This document shows positions 46,501 to 60,100 of a stretch of DNA of 64,000 nucleotides, piece after piece (within the stretch, counting starts at the first letter, position 1; the number at the start of each line of letters is the position of its first letter). The stretch is taken from NCBI GenBank assembly GCA_051294375.1, contig CM119267.1, forward strand, positions 26,515,343 through 26,579,342. The letters are read 5' to 3'. The notes beneath the pieces were generated by a model. It did no database searches, had not been told where the DNA came from, and worked only from the letters and a program-made list of their open reading frames with translations. This DNA is from Paraspadella gotoi. Its lineage: Eukaryota > Chaetognatha. Made by a program: the position numbers and the translations under genes.

Positions 46501-49500
46501 AACAAAACCTGTTTCACTAATTGATTATGTTCTTTTTCCTTTTATATTAAATGATATGCAGGATGTATTAATTAAATCTAAAATAATTAATCAGTTAATT
46601 AATCAATTAGTCAAAATAATAATCACTCCATTTAAGCTATAGTACTCGAATATTCGGTCTCTTAGCAAAAAGCTCCAGATAACTCGTGATTGGCTGTTGG
46701 ATTGGAATGAAATTTTTGTGTGTGGGTAGGAATGTGGGTGATAAAGCTGGATATAAAGTTTCGACGGAATCGTGTGAGTGGAAATGAGTTTCAGTGGAAA
46801 AAACATAAGTCGCATTTACTAAAATATTTTTACTATTTTAACCAATAAGTACTCTAATTAATCATAATTGGATGGATAGATTGAGTTCAAATTTTTTGTG
46901 TGGGTAGAAAAATGTGTAACGATGCTTGTATAAAAGTTTTGGTGGAAACGTACGAGTGGAAATGTTTAAATGAAAAAAATATGAGTCACATTTACTTGAA
47001 TCTTTTTACTTAATTAGATTGAGATGAAATTTTGTGAGCGGGTAGAGAGAGAGAGAGCAGAAAAATGAGCATAAGGATCGTCGCAATTGCAAAAGAGAGA
47101 GGTGAGAGAGAGAGCAGAAAAATGAGCATAAGGATCATTGCAATTGCAAAGAGAGAAGAGAAAGAGAGAGAGTCCGAAATAAAAATTAGCGAATAAAAAA
47201 GTTGTTATTTTACTCACTGAATAAAAATACTTAAAATACTTACAAAATACATAAATTGATAAAATTATTATTCGCATAACATTGTTTAATCACATGCAAT
47301 ATATCTAGTAAGGCGGGCCAAAATTGAACACTTTATAACTTCTTAGTTCTCTCAAAAAAATTTCTTTTTTCCTTCTACTACTAAATCGATTTTCAATGTA
47401 ACTTTTTGAATTAGTTCATTGGGTTGTTGCACTGAAGCTTTTAAATATTTATTAATATATAACAAATGACAAAAAAAATTTTAAAATAATATGAATTCTT
47501 CTATTTCGAACACCCCCCACATTTAGCCTTTTGTCTCCCCAAAAGGCGAGGACACCGCGCTGTGACCAGACATTGTGGGAAAAGTAAACAAAAAGTTCAA
47601 ACGAAAAAATACTCTCCCCGGCCCTCAGCGCAGCAGAGTCTGCTTGCAGGGCCAGTCCCGATTCGCTGCATCACTCTCGTCGAAGTGCTGCTGATAGCCG
47701 GGGGACGCGTCACTTCTTTTTCCCATTGCGCTCTCTATGTGATCAGTCGGCTTCGCCTTATTTTTTAGCGCTTTTTCGATTATATATCGGGACTTCCTTC
47801 GTATTATTGCTTTCGAGTGGACGAATTTTGAACTTCACGCTCGTCTCTTTTGGTTTATTCGACCGATCCGTAAGAATTTTCGCGGCGATTTAGGTCTCGA
47901 AAAAGGATTCGCGCGATCGCAGTTCCGACGGAAATCTTCGTTTCGACCATAGCGGTTTGAGGGAGCCTGAGAATTCACTTGGGCGCGACCCTGCGTCGCC
48001 CAGATGCCTTTCGCGCCCCGGTTCGGTGTTTCTCTCCACTCCCCTCCTCTGCTTTAGGCGCTGTCTTCCGTTACCTCGGTTACGGCGCCGTTCGGGCCGC
48101 GGCGCGCGGGCGCCGCAACCCCGGCACCAGGGGTGTCTGGTTCGGGAGGGTGGACAGCCTACACGCAGCCCTGGGAGGCCCGTGCGCGAATCGCGCTGGA
48201 TGCACTGGAAGTATTTTGACACGGCGACGCCCTTCTAACGGCGCTTTTCAAGGGAAATGCGGGATTTCGCTTCGCAGGAGATGGAAAGGATTTCGCCGGT
48301 GAGCGTTAATGTGCGGATGTTCTTTTTATTCGAAAGTCTTTTTGCAAATTCTTTATTTGCCCCTCCATCACAATTTTTGCTTTTCTCTTTTCTTTCTTTC
48401 TTTCGTTTTTTATTTTTTTATATTTCCCTTGTTCACACGGCCGCGTTTTTTCTCGTTACTGAGGCTAATGTAGGGGCGGGCGTTTCGAATTAGAATATCT
48501 GAATTCTGAATCCGGAATTATGATTCTTATCGATAACTCCCCCCACATTTCCCCGGCCGCCGCCCCTTTCGCCTCCGGCGTGCGTGTTGCGCCCCGGGTG
48601 TCGTTCGGTTTCCGTTTTTTTTTCTGTGTGGTTGAGTTTTGCAAATACTTTTTCTTTTTGCTGAATATTTGTGCTTACTTAGAGAGATAAAAAGGGGGGC
48701 GGGTGGGCTCTTCCTCGATTTGACGTATCGTAATCTAATTCTCGTTTTATTTTGTCATTCACGTTCATGTATGCTTAAACATCGAACGGACGACTTCACT
48801 TCGCTTCCCTTCGCCGCTGGTTCCTTGACCGAGCTTCCTTCGCTATCCAGAGAGCTCAGTCCCGCCCACCGGGCTCCTGCCTCGGCCTCTAAAGACGCAA
48901 TCGCTGTCGCCTTCACCGCCTGGACGGCACACGGTCGCGCACCCAGCTCCAGGGACTGGACACACCCTATCGGGAGATGGAGAGGTGAGGTCCGGACCCA
49001 GACGTCGATCGAGGGCCTTTCTACGCTTGCAAGCCCGCCGCCAAGGGAAGCGGCGTTCGCCGTCTGATAGGAGTTTCGAAGCAATGGCGATTCGCGTCGT
49101 CACGTCTCGGAGTCAGGGGGAGTTTGCGACGAAGCTGGAGTCTCGCACAACCTCCGCAACCTTCGCGCCTTCGTCGTTGGGTGGACCCACGCCTCACCGT
49201 GGCGTTCGTTTCCACTTCCAGATCACGACGCGCGTGTTGATGCCCGCCTTCCGAAAGCGGCTATCTACACCGTTATCCCTGTCTACCGTCCAAATCATTT
49301 ACGGCACGATGCAGGAGGCCGCGCGTCGGCGTCAGCTGCCGGCTGCGTTTTTGTCGCGACGCAGCTGACGTGACCTTGTCGGACGCCATCAAGGCGGTTA
49401 TTTCAGCGGATCAGGTGGTGGAGCGCATTCCCCTCGCTGGCTTCGCGCCCTACGCGATATTTGCGTCCATCCAGGCAAACCGCGTTCAATCGCTGGCTTT

Positions 49501-52500
49501 TGGAAGTTCGACGTCGGCTTTTCGTCGAAGCGCGCCGTCCATCTGGCGTGGCTGGACGGCTGCAGGACGCCGCTCCCACCGAGAGGTTGTTTTTCTTCGG
49601 GGAAACGCTCGATCAGAGTTTCGTCAGCGGTCAACGCCGCCTTAATCCGATCCGCCGCACGCCCTCGCTTCTTGATAACGTCGTCAAGGTTCAAAGCGTC
49701 GAAGCCAACCTTCAAGCCGCGAAGAGGCGGCAAGAAGCCCTACTCGTTTCAGAGTCCGGGAAACCGGGAGGACAGGGGAGCCAGCCTGCGAAATGACGGT
49801 TTCTCCGGCCGAGTCAGTTTCGCCCCGTCCTCGTCCGGCGCAGGCCCTCTTCAAGATCGGGATTCGTCAGGTCGGCCGACCTCTCCAATTTTGCACGAAC
49901 ATTTCGGGCTTCGTAAGATCGCCCGATGCGGAGCGATCCCAACCCGGGCGTCGCTCGTCCTGTCGCGACGCGACGGCCATCCGGCTGGAGAGGACGACGC
50001 GGTCGAAGCGGAATCTCCGCCGCCTTGGAGAAGGGGCGGAATCGAAAGGGAGGTAGAGGCCTCTCCGGGTTTTTACCCAGGTTCTTCCTTGTACCGAAGA
50101 AGATGGAGGGTGGAGGCCCATTCCTCAACCTAAGCGTTCTCATACGCGCTTTCCTCACCTCCGTGGTATCCAGTAAGTATCTATTTCAAGGAAGACTGGT
50201 TTCGACGCAATTGCGCCTCAACTCGACCTACGCGACGCTTTATCTCCCCCTTCCGCGCCTTTCACGAGGACCGCATCGAAAGTTTTGTCCGATTCATTTG
50301 GAAGAGGTCGGATCTTCCAGTACAAGTTCTTCCCTCGGTTTGCGACGGTCCGTGGCCTTCATGGATAGACAACGCCGCCCCGCTAGTTTCAATGGCTGAG
50401 GCAGAGCAGGCATTCGTGTCTCTTCGTTCTATAGTCGACGACATCCTCATCCTGGCTTCATCGAAGGCAGGAGGTGTCACCAAGCGACGTGCAAGGCGGT
50501 CCAACGATGCTCTTGGAGCGGGTTTCATCTCCACGGAGAAGTCCGAGCCCGTGACTCCCCGTATCAGTCCTTCGATTTCCTCGGTTTTCATTGGGCAGCG
50601 GTCAGCTTCCATCAGATTTCTCGCTTCCGCCGCCCAAGTTGGAATCGATCCGGAAGTTTAGGCGATCGTCACTCCTCTTCGTCGGTCTTCGTTCCGCCGG
50701 CGCGTTTAGGTCTTCAGTTTCCGACACGCCACGGCGGCCAACGTCGCTCTATCTCTCTCTCCTTGCCCACTCCGCCCGGATCTATTACTCTTTTTTTCGC
50801 GGTTACGGATCGCATTCTGTAAGGTATGCTCGCGTGTACCTCTCCGTCAGTCATACATTCAGGAACGTCTATCTCTTCTACCACTCCGAGAAGGATCTCG
50901 ATCGCCCAATCGCTGTTAGATCTCATCTCTGAGGAGCTAGATGGTGTCATCGTCGTCTTCGCCTGTGAGGACTGCGTCGCGCCGGTGGACGATCTGCCTC
51001 CCAGTAGGATTGCGCCCACGTAGTTGACGATGCAGGATTCGCCCTCCGCTCAGACGCAGGCGTTGGGGCGATCCTTCTCCAGGGAAGTAAGCTCACCCAG
51101 GACCTGGATGGCTGCCCAGATGTCCATCACCACATATGCCGAATGTGAAGCGAGTTCATGGCCTTGTTGAAGATTCTTCCTCTCTTCGATTTACACCATC
51201 CGTATCAAGACCCGGCTCCCACACTTGACACGTTCTGCGACCTTGCTGAGAGAAGCAGATACGAATACTACCACTTGGCTGGTGTAAGCGGCGCGAACCG
51301 ACCCAGTCCCTCCATCTATACCGCCTCTAGCCGGAGCTCTGCCACGTCTGGTCGTGCGAAGGTGAGTCGCTTGCTCGTTTCTCTCGGCGCCCCAAACCAG
51401 TGTTGGCAGTTTGTGCCCGTTCGCGGGAGCTACACTACGACGGTTGTTCCGGGCGCAGGTCTCTGCTGACTCGCCCCACATTCCCTGCCGGGATTCCGGC
51501 CTATCACCGGGCAGTCACGACTGTCGTCAGAGTGCAGAGAAACTTCATCCTCTGCATCGCATGGTAATGACAGGATGCGGCGCTTCCGCGTTCGAGGGAC
51601 GCCTAGCTTGCCGGACTCGATTGGCATCTCCTTCCACTCGCGCATCTCTTCCGTCAGCATCTGCCGAGACCCCTTACGCGCACTTCTCCTCCATCCGATC
51701 TTTTTGCGCCGACGAAGGACTCGACGCGAGGGTGCGGCGTTTCCTGTCTCTTGGAAAAGGCGGAGGCGCCAACGGAGGTGTGTGACGGCCCTCGCCCAGA
51801 TTTGGATCTTTTCGATCGGGCCATTTCTCTTTCCTCCAACCACCTCCTCCCTCCCGAGCGTCATCCTGGGAAGCAGTGCGAGGAGTCGTCGGGGATCTTC
51901 CTTCTGATCGCCCTTTCTGGCCACCAGAGAGTTGGGTTCCCGTCGTTGGTTTGAACCTGAAGATCTCTGGAGGCTGCGACCGCCTTCCGGTCCCGATCGA
52001 GGGCAGGCCCGTCATCGACCTCTCGAAGCACGGATCTCCGCCCCATCCTCTGCCGCAAGGACCGATTGTTCTACAGCTGGTCGTTCTTGGTCAGATTTAC
52101 GGCGGGAACAGCTTATCGTCTGCGAACGAACCTCCGACGACCCTGCAGCGAACTCCCGGCCTTCGACCATTCATTCGCCGAATCATGCTGGAGGACGGCT
52201 CGACGCTGAGATCGTTACCGCTTCGAGCCTGGACTCTCCTTGCGCTCTTTCCCTTCAATTGAAGAGAAGTTCGAGGAACTTGAGCTTCGTCTCTGAAGGA
52301 TGTATCGGGATGAGATACTCGTGGAGTCGCCCATCTCGTTGGGTAGTGGCTTTGTTCGTTAACAGCACGTGCTGAACCTTCACCGCTTCAGGCGAGAATT
52401 TACGGCCACCTTTGCCGGCCACAGCGTGGTTGTATCGCCTTCTGGGGTTGAGGGAACACCTCGCCATCGGTTCGACTGTTTCTCAAGCGGGACCTCCTCG

Positions 52501-54095
52501 AGCGGAGTCCCCCTCACTCGCCGGATGTTTCCTCCGTGGATGCGGGCTGTGGTGTCTACGCGTTTTGGGACTCTGTCGGCCCTCGCCGCCGGTCTGCCCG
52601 ACGTTCTCGGCGCCCTCTCTCTTTTTCTTTTGGCACTCGCTGTCGGCCAGCGAGGCCGTCGGAGGATAGTTTCGCCTCAAGTGTTGATCAGCCCAGCTGC
52701 TCGCTCGCCTCGCGGATCATGGGCGTTTTTGTTATCGTCCAAGGCTTTCCAAGTACATGATCGCGTTGGGCACATGGGGCCCTTCCTTCAGGCGTGGACC
52801 GCCCTGCCTGGCGTCATCGCGTTGCCCATGCGGCTTCTGAGGGAGTGGCTTCGAGTCCCCGCGAATGTTTAGCGCCGTCTCACGCTTTTCCTTTTCTGCG
52901 CTCCACCTACTCTCGCCGCCCTTTACTCCGTTTTCGCCTCAACGTGTCTTGCGGCGGATCCTAAGGCGGCTCTTTTTGGAGCGCGAATGTCGACGCTCCG
53001 CCAGGATCTACTCGCTGCCATGGCGGCTCCCGGAAGCCTTCGCCCGCGTGGCGTCGATCTCGGCCCGTCATTCTCAGGGCGGAGACTGGTCCGGAGATTT
53101 CAGACCTCTTCTTCCGGTTTTACTTCTAGGACTTCTCATGGGGCGCTTCGTTTGGCGTTTCTCGGGACTAGTTGCACGCGTCCCCCGCTTCAGCAGCACT
53201 TTCGACATGTATCTGATGCAGCCGTCTGGACTGGGCCCCTGCAGGGCAGGCTCTGCCTGCCGCTGAGGACCGGGAAGCAGATTGTTTTATTCGTGCTTGA
53301 CTTTTGTTTTCTTGCTTTCAGCATGTCTCTGGTCACAGGCGGGGTGTCTCGCCTTTTGGCGGAGACAATAAGGCTAATGTGGGGGTTTCGATTAAGAATC
53401 ATAATGCGCATTCAGAAATTACAGATTTTTTAAGGGTTCTTGTAGAGCTTAAAAAGTTAAATGAAAGTTAGTACTATAATTTTTTCAAATTTTGACAATA
53501 AATTGGTTAAAAATAGAAAAAACTTTAAAAAATCATCATCATTATTGGCTGAATTTTATTTTTTTAAATTTTTCATTAATAAAACAAAAAAATTTTAAAA
53601 AGTTGTATTAATATTAAAGCTCTATCAGAATCTATAAAAAAAATTGATAAGCAAAATTTTCGAAATTATTTGCATTTTCATATTATTTAATAGTCGCTTA
53701 ACCATTATTTATTTGAGAGAACTTCTAGTTTTCAACCTGTTCCGGCCTAATATCTAATAAGGTGGGCCAAAATTGAACACTTTTATAACTTCTAGTTCTC
53801 TTTAAAATTTTTTTTTTCCTTTTACAACTAAATCGATTTTCAATGTATTTTTTTGAATTAGTTCATTGGGTTGTTGCACTGAAGCTTTAATATATAATAA
53901 TTATATAAAGTTTTGATGGAATTGTGCCAGTGGAAATGAGTTTAGATGGAAAAAACATAAGTCACATTTACTTGAATCTTTAATATTAATGATTACTAAT
54001 AAATGTTTTAATTAATTAATTAATTAATTAATGTGAAAAAATATGCATGTTAAAAAAATCTTAAAAGCATAAAGATCGTCGCAATTGCATAAAAA

Positions 54096-54126
<31 letters not shown>

Positions 54127-57100
54127 CAAAATAAAATAGAGGATATTTGTTTGTTTTGATAAAATGTAAACAAAACATATTTAATAACTGTCCTAACCCA
54201 ATTTTAAGGACATCGATGATGATAAGTTGAATATAAATTTAAAATTAATTATTACATATTAAAATTAATTAATTAATCGATTAATTAATTATCGTAGGCA
54301 GATCCGACATTGTTTGCTCAAACTTGTTGATATAAATACAAGTTTTTATATTTAGCCTATTTTGAAGTTGAATTGAATGACCCTTTTTCTTAAAGATAGT
54401 GATTATGAGCTTCTATCTTTTTTAAAATTTAATAGCTATCATTGATATTTTTATTATAATTAATTCTGTGTCTTTCTTTACTTTATTAGTGCATCCTATG
54501 TATTGAAATAAGATTAGAATATTAAGTTTTAATTGTTTTCCTTCTTTTTTTGCATTTATATTATCAAATAAGCTAAGTCTCTAAATTAACCGATTTTAAC
54601 CGTTAACGCGGCCAGGCGAATCCAGTAGCCAGGCGCTATGCTACCCATGCAGTACATATGGGTGGGGGCCTCACTGTGGGGTGATGTCAGGTCAGGTTTA
54701 ACATTTGTTCCCGTTATCTTCTTTTTGTTGTCTTTATGAAAATTTGCAAATTACTTGTTTCACTATTTTCTATTTTCATAATTAATATTTTAATATTTTT
54801 ATGAAGGATTTAGTATTTAATCTATATTATTTAATCAAACATATATTGCTTTCTTTTTTTAAAAAAATGTTTTATTTATATAATAATTCAATTTGGGAAG
54901 GGGAAGTCAGTGTTGTCTTCTGGAAATAGAGGGAGCATCTATACAACACAAGGTTAGATTACTATCTGTCCTAGTTTTCTAATAGATATCACACATTATC
55001 CTCTTCACAGATCGAAAATGGCACTACGTGATTTTGGACGAGGGTCACAAGATCCGCAATCCCGATGCTCAGGTGACGCTTTCCGTGAAGCGTCTAAAAA
55101 CTCCTCATCGACTCGTCATGTCTGGGACGCCAATACAGAACAACCTCAAAGAACTCTGGAGTCTTTTTGATTTTGTTTTCCCCGGAAAACTAGGAACTCT
55201 GCCCGCGTTTATGACCCACTTCGCCGTGCCTATCGTCCAGGGCGGTTACGCAAGCGCTTCTGAAATACAGGGTGAGTCTCAAAGCGGTGAATTCGAACGG
55301 CATTGTGCCTCATTTCCTTCCGTCCCCCCACGACGGATAGTTATGACATCCTACAAGTGCGCCTGCGTCCTCCGCGACACAATCAGCCCTTATCTCCTTC
55401 GACGAATGAAGTCTGATTTGAGTTCTTCGCTCAAAATGCCGGGGAAGACGGAACAAGTCCTCTTCTGCCGTCTTACTCCAGAACAGGTCTGATCTTTTCA
55501 GAGCGGTCTTTTTAATAAAATTGAAATAACTAACAAAGCGCCGACTTACGCTGCAGGTCCGCGTCTATAAGCAGTACCAGGACTCAGAGCAGTGCCAAGC
55601 CATTTTGCGTGGCAACTACAAAGTCTTCGTCGGTCTGATCACTCTCAGGAAAATATGCAATCATCCTGATTTGGCATCAGGTTAGAAGAGAAGTCTCAAA
55701 AAATTAAACAAGCTTTTATCTTTATTCGTTTAAAAATGTCCTCAATTTCATTTTGTCCGAAGGTGGCCCTCGACTTTTAAAAGGAGAAAACATCAAAGAC
55801 AAAGAAACTGAGTTCGGTTATTTTAAGAGAAGCGGAAAGTTGGTCGTCGTCGACGCTTTGCTTAAATTATGGAGAAAGCAAGGTAAGGCGAGACAAGAAA
55901 AAGGTAAGCATGTGAGTTTAAAGGAAAGCGGCAGAAGGTCTGGTTACTGGTAAGTACTAAGTATTAAGGCGTAGTAAAATTCCTAAATTTAACTTTAATT
56001 AAAATTCTAAAAGTGAGGAACGAATAACATTATATATTTTTTTATCACATAAATGTTCATTAGAACATTTATGTAAAAAAAAAATTTCTAAAAGATTTTA
56101 CAATTTACGCAGTAGACCATATTTATACTCGTACTAAACCAATAAATGTTAGAAGACGTTTTAGATTGTTTAAACAACGATTTTATTATTATAAGACGGA
56201 CATGTTTCGGCTTTAGTCATACAAGCCTTCATCGGCGTCAATGATATTTGTGAATTTCTAAAAAGAGTTTGTGCAAAGGAAAATGAGAGAGAGAAATAGA
56301 GAGGGCAAAGTTTCCAACACAGAGTTGAGAGAAGAATAGTGGTCAGATGTGAGGACAGGTTAAGGTGAAGATAGAATGAGTAAGATTGTGAAAAAGAAAC
56401 TTAATGGTGAAAAATTGAGAGAGAGAGAGAGAGAGAGAGAACATTTGAAAAACAATACATTGTGTAATGTACAACAAAGATAAATTGTTTAAACTAATGG
56501 TGAAATAAATATTTTAACAATTAACTACTGATAAATAACAGAATGTGAAAATTGAAAAATGAAAAAGTGAAATTTGAGAGATTTGTGAATTAAGTATTAA
56601 TATGAAATAAAGTGAAAGTTCAAGGATTAAGAAAGAGCTCAAAGTGAGCTGGTCCCCTTTGGTTGAAGCAAATGAAGGGTCTTGACGATGTGGTCGAGTT
56701 ATTGACGCGTCAATAGCTGAGAGGTCATGTTGGTTGAGCCTGTGTATGTTGGACTGGGGAGGCTTCCTTGCGGGAAGAGTCCAAAGGCTACCCTAATGTC
56801 TCTCTGGCCTGGTACACCTGTCGACTGCCCTCTTCTCGCCTGCTGGCGAGATGGGTGGTTGTCCGTTCTTTCCGTTTTGGCGACATGAGTTGTGGACTCC
56901 TCCCCTTCCTCCTGCAGCCGCCTTTTGGGTGGACGCTCACTAGGGTGGAGTGATAAAAAGATTGAGCGATGGAACAATATTTTTTTGCTGCCTTTGTATA
57001 TGTAATAAAAAATAATTAAACCCTTTTTCAAAAAAAATTTGCATAACAGTATCATTAATTGAATTTTCTTTATAGTAATATCCTTAAAAAATCATAAAAT

Positions 57101-60100
57101 TTCAAAATCATATTTTTTTAATTTTAAAAACAGTTTTGGATTCGCCGGAAAAAACTGAAAAACTTTTGTAAAATATGTTACATGATATTTTTAGGTTAAA
57201 GCTGCGAAACATGTCTGTCTTATAATAATAAAATCGTTGTTTAAACAATCTAAAACGTCCTCTATCATCCAAATACAACGAAACGAAAGGAAATAACGAT
57301 GACCAATAAATGTTAAAATTTCAAAACAGTTTTTTCTAAGATTTTTTGGCAGATTTGTATACGTCATAAAAAGTGGATGAAAAGAAATATAACTCTTTTT
57401 GAAAAATTCCTTCATTAAGTGGGTCAAAAATTAGAAAAAGCTATATTTTAAGCTGAAAATTAACTTTTAGTCGGATCTGCTTTCAGCAGATCCCGACTCT
57501 ATAATTTCCGATGCTCCTCGTGAATCGGGAGATGGAGATAAGCATCTCGAAGGTCTATCGAGGCACCCCAATCGCCTCGTCGAAACATCCTTCGTACGTC
57601 CGGGGCTCCTTCCATCCGGAAATAAGGCGGCGAAAGGAACCGAGAGTTGAGCTTCTTTAAGTTCAAAATCGGGCGCCAGCCTCCATCCTTCTTCGGAACG
57701 AGGAAGATCTTGGAAAAGAAACCCGGAGAAGCCGGGACTTCTTCGATGGCGTTCTTCTCCAATGCCGCCGCGATCTCCGCGTCGACCAAGGCGTCTCGGT
57801 CTCCAAAGGATGGCGTCTCGTCCGAGGGAAGAGGGAGGCGTGTAGGAATCTGCTTCGCCCCCTCGAGGCGGAACCCCGAGATGTTGTCGAGAATGGGCGA
57901 CGTCTCGCCAACGAGCGTCGTCCAAAAGGGTCGAAAGAGACGAAGCCGACCTCCGACGGGGACTTCCGGAAGAAGCGCCGGCGTGGAAAGGTCCGCGTCG
58001 AGACTCGAGTCCATGGGCGGATCCAGGCCTAAAACCGGGACGGTCGGACGAGGCGGTGACTGCGAGGGAGGCGTTTCGAGTCATTCGCCGGGACGCGATC
58101 CCGGCCCTTCCCGTTTCCCGACTTCTTGCGGGGAGCAGACTTCTTGGTCCACTTGCGCTTGAAGGAAGGCTTCGAGCGGAAACGAGGTCGCTTTGTCGCA
58201 GCGGGTTTTGCGCGTGCGACGTTTCGTAGAAGCGTCGAGTGAGCGCCGACGCCACCTGCGCTTCCTGATCGCCAAAAAAGGAAGAGGCGGTGGCGCGGAG
58301 CGAAGAGAGCGTGGCGCGGAGATCCTGCGGCGCACAGCGAGAACTTGGCGGCGGATCTCGCCGACAGAATGGTTGAGAGACGCCGCCTGAATAAGCGCCG
58401 CGTCGCGAAGCGGGGCGGCAAGGGCGTTCCACACTCGCGATGACCTCATCTCTGGGCGAGCCGGAACGGAGAGCCTCCTTGATTCCGCGCAGCTCATCGG
58501 CAACTGTAAGGATGGCATGCGCGGGTAGCGCCGTTCTCCTGCATCGCACGAGAAAGGGAGCGGAGAGTAGCCGCGTTATCCCCTTGGAAAACGCCGACTC
58601 GAATTGAGCGGAGAGGCACGTGTCCGGCGTCGGAGCGGTGAACTCGGCGGAGAAGCGACGTCGATCCAGTGGCGTATTCTGCCGGCCGCTGGGCGTCCCA
58701 GCGCGTTCCAGTTGGCCGTGAGGATCCCCTTCCCCAACGCAGCGAAGGGAACCCACATGTCACGAAACCATGGCGATGGAACCGGCGCCGACCTGCTCGT
58801 GGGCAGGAAGTCGTCGAAACCGCCGACGTCGTCGTCCGAAGACGAACTCTCCCTCCTCCGCCGAATCGAGAGAGTACTCGGCGTCCGGATCCGGCACGTG
58901 TGGGATCGATGACGCTTGGGTAGAGGCGAGACGTGCGACGGTCCGAGGCAGGCGCCCGATCTGAGAGGGCCGCCTACTGGAGTCAGAACAGCATGGAAGG
59001 AAATCGAGACGAATCAAATGAGCGCAAGCGTAGTGGAGAGTAAAACCGGACCCATATAGATCGTCACATGTAAAAAAATGTAAGCGGTAAACAAATTAGC
59101 GCGGAGATTAAACGGAAAAACTCCCGAACCCCCCCCTCCCTTCTCCCCAACCCCTTTCCCTAAGCCACGCCAAAGCCACGAAAACATGGTAGAAGACAAA
59201 CAAGGGTGGATGGTGGGATCGTGGCGAGGCGGACCGATATAGAATTAATATTCCATAAAGGAATTAAAAATTCTCATATCGGTCCGCCTCGCCACGAAAT
59301 GCCCCATGCCAAGAGGCGTAGGAAAGCGGTTATTTCAACAAAATATTTCGATCGAATAGACGAAATAAAAATTCTAAAATTCCAAAATTCGAAAACTTCG
59401 AAAAAAGAAGAAAGAAATAAAGGAGAAACAAAAGAGGAGAGCGAGGCGTTTGAAAAACGAGCTAAAAAAACCCACTACGCCACCTGGCGGGAAAAACTCA
59501 CCGCTCCAAAGCGTCGAAACGCCGCTGAGACTCGCGGCGAAGATCGTCGAAATCCTTCCTAAAGCTGTTCTTTAGTGACGAAACCATCGTCGTAAGGACA
59601 GACTCCAGTCCTCTGGTCTCGTCGCCGGCAGTGGGGACGACCAGACCGGCGCCCACTTGGTCCGAGCGCAGCGTGAGAGGGCGCCTCGGACGAAGCCCCA
59701 CCGCTCGGCCGGGCAACGGAACTGTCGGTTGGTAACGGCCAGTCCCCAAAACGACGGAATCGGGCTGCCGAAAACCGCGTAAGAGGGGAGAATGCGCGGC
59801 GGTGGGGAGGTGCGGGCGGGGGGCAAGACCGCTCGGTCTCTCTTGGACCTCTCAACACACCCCGAGGGATCTCAAACCCTCTCTACGTTTAGAGACTTGT
59901 CCGAACGTTTTCGGCTGTCAGACTGCTTGTCCGAACGTTCATCTCTGCTTGAAGACATAGTATGAGCGGATTTCGAACGTAGATATACAGAGAAATCGTG
60001 AAAAAGTCAAGAAAAAACGCGAAATCTGAAAGGTGATACCAAACTAGTTGAGCGCGAAAAAAGAATTGAGGATCTGTTCCGTATGGGAGGGAGCCGGCTT

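Larger units (their letters stand above)
47490..53412 (+). mobile_element. DIRS-like retroelement with ITRs and internal complementary region
   Basis: About 5.9 kb, GC-rich, in ERCC6 intron 5. Left terminal repeat about 47490-47578 (CACCCCCCACATTTAGCC, AAAAGGCGAGGACACC, GTGACCAGA); right terminal repeat about 53324-53412 is its inverse (TCTGGTCACAGGCGGGGTGT, GGCTAATGTGGGGG). Near the left, 48460-48560 carries both end sequences back to back (GGCTAATGTAGGGGCGGG, then TTATGATTCTTATCG and CCCCCCACATTT). This matches the internal complementary region that DIRS elements use to close their circular DNA. Gag-, RT- and recombinase-like pieces follow in many frames. No LTR and no target duplication, as expected for YR elements. 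Confidence 0.75.
57505..59860 (-). mobile_element. DIRS-like retroelement fragment (gag + RT), nested
   Basis: GC-rich minus-strand fragment: gag-like region (59750 to about 58030) then RT, cut off at 57505 by the host element. It lacks the RT DD box, RNase H and recombinase. Same lineage as 47490-53412. The 5' boundary is not clear; no terminal repeat was recognised between 59860 and 60240. Confidence 0.6.

Noticed and set aside
57467-58756. Minus-strand open frame of 429 residues.
   Set aside because: Its lower half overlaps the well-supported RT in another frame; only the upper part reads like gag, so it is a chance join.
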